Shown here: positions 52,820-55,272 of the stretch, in pieces | Position numbering within the stretch: position 1 is the stretch's first letter | Layout: every line of letters begins with the position of its first letter | Source of the DNA: an uncultured Clostridia bacterium | Lineage (GTDB): Bacteria; Bacillota; Clostridia; TANB77; CAG-465 | Assembly (NCBI GenBank): GCA_944386345.1 | Contig: CALXAR010000005.1 | Coordinates: 1-55,272, forward strand | DNA length: 55,272 nucleotides | Reading direction: 5' to 3' | Made by a program: the position numbers and the translations under genes | The notes under the pieces: model-generated | Seen by the model: the letters and a program-made list of their open reading frames with translations, nothing else | Databases searched by the model: none | Told to the model about the DNA's origin: nothing

Positions 52820-53515
52820 TTATACTTTTCTAATAAGAACCATTGGTGTTAAAGTTTTTGCTTGACCACATGGATTATCTTTTATCATACCTTTTAATTC
52901 AGCATCATCAATATCGATTGCATCTGCTTTTCCTAATATCTCAATGTTAAAATCATTTGCATCAACAATCATACATTTTACGCCTGTAGCCTCAAATATC
53001 TCATTACATACTCCTGTTGAATTATCTGGTATTCTAATACCAAACTCAGCATAATCTGAAAAAACATTTCCATAAAAACCATCAAGGCCACTTACTTCTT
53101 GACCAACAATTTCATAGAAAACACCTTTTTTACCAAATAACTTGCAAATGCCTCCTGCAATAGCAGCCCATAGCACTTTAAATGGACCACATAAATTGAT
53201 AGCAAATTGCATCTTATATGGGTTATCTACACCAACTCCTGCATCACTTCTCATAGCAAATTTAGATAAAAACTTTGCAAGACCTGATACTTTTACATCT
53301 TTTTTATATACTATTCTTCTTTGACAAAGACTTATTACCTTTTCACTAATTGAGACTATATCTCCTTCTTCATATATAGGTACAACGTATTTTTTAATTA
53401 AATCAACATAGCTTTCTCCTAGTTGAACATAGTGTGTTTCAATAGCATGTCTTTTGTATGTGTTGTCTCCTACTTTTATTTCTACATTTTTTCCTTCTAA
53501 AGCTTTAAATTCCAT
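52820..53515 (-). CDS. F420-0:glutamate ligase-fold protein (CofE/FbiB-like)
   Basis: 231 residues from the ATG at 53515, which follows GGGGGG; earlier codons have no ribosome site. VPIYEEGDIVSISEKVISLCQ, a central GKKGVFYEIVG / VSGLDGFYG section, MIVDANDFNIEILG and the C-terminal DNPCGQAKTLTPMVLIRK match the CofE domain, which adds glutamate through a gamma link using GTP. No F420 genes are in the window and most clostridia lack F420, so it probably glutamylates or modifies another substrate. It is the first gene of the coupling-ATPase cluster. Confidence 0.72.
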   Translation of the reverse strand: MEFKALEGKNVEIKVGDNTYKRHAIETHYVQLGESYVDLIKKYVVPIYEEGDIVSISEKVISLCQRRIVYKKDVKVSGLAKFLSKFAMRSDAGVGVDNPYKMQFAINLCGPFKVLWAAIAGGICKLFGKKGVFYEIVGQEVSGLDGFYGNVFSDYAEFGIRIPDNSTGVCNEIFEATGVKCMIVDANDFNIEILGKADAIDIDDAELKGMIKDNPCGQAKTLTPMVLIRKV

Positions 53516-53561
53516 AAAAAGCCCCCCCATCTCGTTAAAAATTATACTACTTATGATTTTA

Positions 53562-53602
53562 TTATAAAAAAAAATAAATGTCAATAATATTGACATTTAT
53601 TT
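53562..53602 (-). terminator. Intrinsic terminator after rnpB
   Basis: A perfect 15+1+15 inverted repeat (AAATAAATGTCAATA arms, 53572-53602) followed on the minus strand by about nine T. It is the strongest hairpin in the window. A TATAAT (53541-53546) beyond it may start the next operon, but its -35 box falls in the T-run and is poor. Confidence 0.88.
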
Positions 53603-53640
53603 GTATATTACCAACAATTAATTTTTTGGTTTTATATATG

Positions 53641-53976
53641 TTTTAGTATCTCATAAGCCGGATTCTGTATTAGATGATCATTTATCTAGAGTATATATCA
53701 CTATATACCTCAAGCCACCAACTCAAAACTAGGCGAGCAACCTCAAACGTTTTATTCTGGTGTTGCACTAGGTGGGGTTTACACCGTAACTATGTCTCCA
53801 TAGGTACTCGTGAGCTCTTACCTCACGTTTTCACCCTTACTACATAAAGTAGCGGTAATTTTCTGTTGCACTTTCCTTAAGATCACTCTCACTAGACGTT
53901 ATCTAGCACCCTGCTCTATAGTGTCCGGACTTTCCTCCCGCTTCTCGATAGCCGGCGATCATCAGAGATACTAAAA
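53641..53976 (-). ncRNA. rnpB: RNase P RNA
   Basis: About 336 bases. The P1 helix pairs AGTATCTC (53645-53652) with GAGATACT (53965-53972). Conserved core elements are readable on the minus strand: GAGGAAAGTCCGGAC near the 5' end, the central GTAAACCCCACC, GAGTACC-type P10/11 region and the 3' ATCCGGCTTATGAG. It is the catalytic RNA that matures tRNA 5' ends. TATAAT upstream near 53987 fits its promoter. Confidence 0.95.
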
Positions 53977-54013
53977 CATATATAATTATATCATAGATTT
54001 ATATAAAAATAAA

Positions 54014-54037
54014 GAAAAAGGCAATTAAATTTGCCTT
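54014..54037 (-). terminator. Intrinsic terminator after the AI-2E-family gene
   Basis: AAGGCAA / TTGCCTT hairpin followed by TTTTCTTT on the minus strand, overlapping the stop at 54036. Confidence 0.8.
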
Positions 54038-55223
54038 ATTCTTCTATTTTCTTCTTTTGAACATATTCCCTTATTAGTTTATATACTACAGAAGCTATTG
54101 GCACTCCAATTAGCATACCAATAATTCCAAGACTATTACCACCAACAAGTACTGCAAGCATAACCCAAATTCCAGGTAATCCAACAGAATCGCCAACTAT
54201 TTTTGGATAAATAAAGTTTCCATCAATTTGCTGTAATACAATAATAAATATTACGAACCATATAGCTTGCATTGGATCTACTGCAAGTATTAGTATAGCA
54301 CCTATAGCTGTACCAAAGAAAGCACCAAATACTGGTATAAGTGCAGTGACTCCTACAAGAACAGATATTGTAAGTGCATAAGGCATCTTAAATATACTCA
54401 TTCCTATAAAGCATAATACTCCTAGTAAAATAGCCTCAACAAATTGACCGCCAAAAAATTTCTTAAATGTATCGTTTGTTACATGTCCAATGTACATTAA
54501 TCTTTGCGCCTTATCTTCAGGCATACATGCTCTAATAACCCTTTTTAATTGACATGTCAACTTTTCCTTTTGCATAAGCATATATACAGCAAAGATTATT
54601 CCCATAAAGAAATTAATTATTCCAGAGAAAATACTAATGATAACATCAATTGAAACACCTATAATTCCACTTGCCATTGATTTTATCCAAGTTCCAGCCT
54701 CGTCATATATTTGTTGCCAGTCTGGTTTAAATTCATTAATTTTTTCAACTATTTCTGGATTGTTACTCATTAGGTCTCTTGCCCATTCTTGACATGTGTT
54801 AAATGCGCTTGGAATACTATCTTTAAAAATACTTATTGTATTTATAAACTCTGGTATAACTAAAAATAGAGTTAAAAATATAATTCCAATAAAAATTAGT
54901 AAAGATAGAATAATTGACAATACTCTAAGCTTTGGATTTGTTCTTTTTTGCTTTTTTGTTGCTAATTCTTCATGCTTTGCTCTAGAATTACTTACCTTTT
55001 TCTTCTTATTATCTTTCTTTCTAAAAGAGTTCTCTATTCTACTTAAAGGAATATTAAGTATAAATGCTATACAAAATCCAAATATAAATGGTTTTAGTAG
55101 ATTCAAAATATATCCTAATACATTAAGTAAAACATCAAACTTTATTATTGCAAAACATAATAATATTGTATAGGTAATAATTAGTAGAATCTTTCTTATG
55201 TTTTTCTTGTTTAATTCAAACAT
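54036..55223 (-). CDS. AI-2E (PerM/YdiK) family permease
   Basis: 395 residues with about eight membrane helices. Pairs of helices at about 10-50, a Lys-rich cytoplasmic loop (about 65-98), a helix near 105, an outside helical section to about 180, then GVTALIPVFGAFFGT and the C-terminal 'GNFIYPKIVGDSVGLPGIWV' signature of the family. Members export AI-2 or act as Na/H antiporters; which applies cannot be told. GGGAGG precedes the ATG. The remaining 49 bases to the window end hold no gene start that I can see. Confidence 0.9.
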   Translation of the reverse strand: MFELNKKNIRKILLIITYTILLCFAIIKFDVLLNVLGYILNLLKPFIFGFCIAFILNIPLSRIENSFRKKDNKKKKVSNSRAKHEELATKKQKRTNPKLRVLSIILSLLIFIGIIFLTLFLVIPEFINTISIFKDSIPSAFNTCQEWARDLMSNNPEIVEKINEFKPDWQQIYDEAGTWIKSMASGIIGVSIDVIISIFSGIINFFMGIIFAVYMLMQKEKLTCQLKRVIRACMPEDKAQRLMYIGHVTNDTFKKFFGGQFVEAILLGVLCFIGMSIFKMPYALTISVLVGVTALIPVFGAFFGTAIGAILILAVDPMQAIWFVIFIIVLQQIDGNFIYPKIVGDSVGLPGIWVMLAVLVGGNSLGIIGMLIGVPIASVVYKLIREYVQKKKIEE

Positions 55224-55272
55224 ACAGATTCCTCCCTTTCTAGTATATTATAACATAACTTTTAATATTTAA

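Noticed and set aside
53572-53602. 31-base palindrome as an operator of the coupling-ATPase cluster
   Set aside because: It is followed by about nine T in the rnpB direction and lies just beyond the RNA, so it is explained as the rnpB terminator.
1-55272. CRISPR arrays, insertion sequences, prophage modules
   Set aside because: No regularly spaced direct repeats, transposase motifs or phage structural genes were seen in either strand.

Overview
This window looks like a chromosomal segment of a strongly AT-rich, low-GC Gram-positive, endospore-forming bacterium, most likely a member of the Clostridia. The reasons are a CwlJ/SleB-type cortex hydrolase next to a GerQ-like coat protein, a GerMN-like protein, a YolD/UmuC-type polymerase pair with a DinR/LexA-style operator, strong GGAGG ribosome sites, frequent GTG/TTG starts, and the order SRP RNA - dnaX - ybaB - recR. 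Standard stop codons (TAA, TAG, TGA) are used. Most genes are on the minus strand; short plus-strand units are set among them and usually end in shared bidirectional hairpin terminators.

Layout. 1-5 kb: tRNA-Pro, a GerMN-like membrane protein, a NUDIX hydrolase, the decayed remains of a macro-domain gene, a DUF3592-like protein, a phosphoesterase and a GH13 neopullulanase-type enzyme. 5-12 kb: cwlJ-gerQ, an orphan Imm5-like protein, a second phosphoesterase, a clostridial ferritin-like protein, a LexA-controlled Y-family polymerase with YolD, a GT2 glycosyltransferase and a small protein with a Cys-His-Asp pattern. 12-23 kb: one stand-alone ABC-F gene, then a tightly coupled seven-gene operon read from a consensus promoter at about 23.2 kb (PaaK/CapK-like adenylating enzyme, RaSEA-type radical SAM enzyme, threonine-synthase-like PLP enzyme, class I aminotransferase, ureohydrolase, ABC-F ATPase, fold-III PLP decarboxylase). 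It reads like an undescribed small-molecule pathway with a built-in ribosome-protection candidate.

23-36 kb: VOC protein, YgjV-like membrane protein, tandem AbrB-like regulator, a methyltransferase behind a long attenuator-like leader, guanine deaminase, threonine aldolase, a MacB/FtsX-type exporter pair, histidine phosphatase, cyclophilin, and a three-gene operon pairing a membrane-anchored J-domain protein with a 708-residue protein of unknown function. 36-47 kb: CobW-type GTPase, Ca-type P-ATPase, transglutaminase-like protein, hpt, a possible TspO-like protein, tatD, a PhoR/WalK-PhoP/WalR-type two-component pair, murI, recR, ybaB.

47-55 kb: dnaX and the SRP RNA, then an unusual cluster lying between the SRP RNA and RNase P RNA genes: a VirD4/TraG-like coupling ATPase with no visible relaxase or type IV channel genes, a 55-residue protein, an acidic unknown, an F420-0:glutamate-ligase-fold protein and a membrane-anchored unknown. 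The window closes with rnpB and an AI-2E/PerM family permease. The two strongest candidates for new biology are the 14.2-23.1 kb biosynthetic operon and the 49.1-53.5 kb coupling-protein cluster. All names rest on reading the translated sequences; no search was run.
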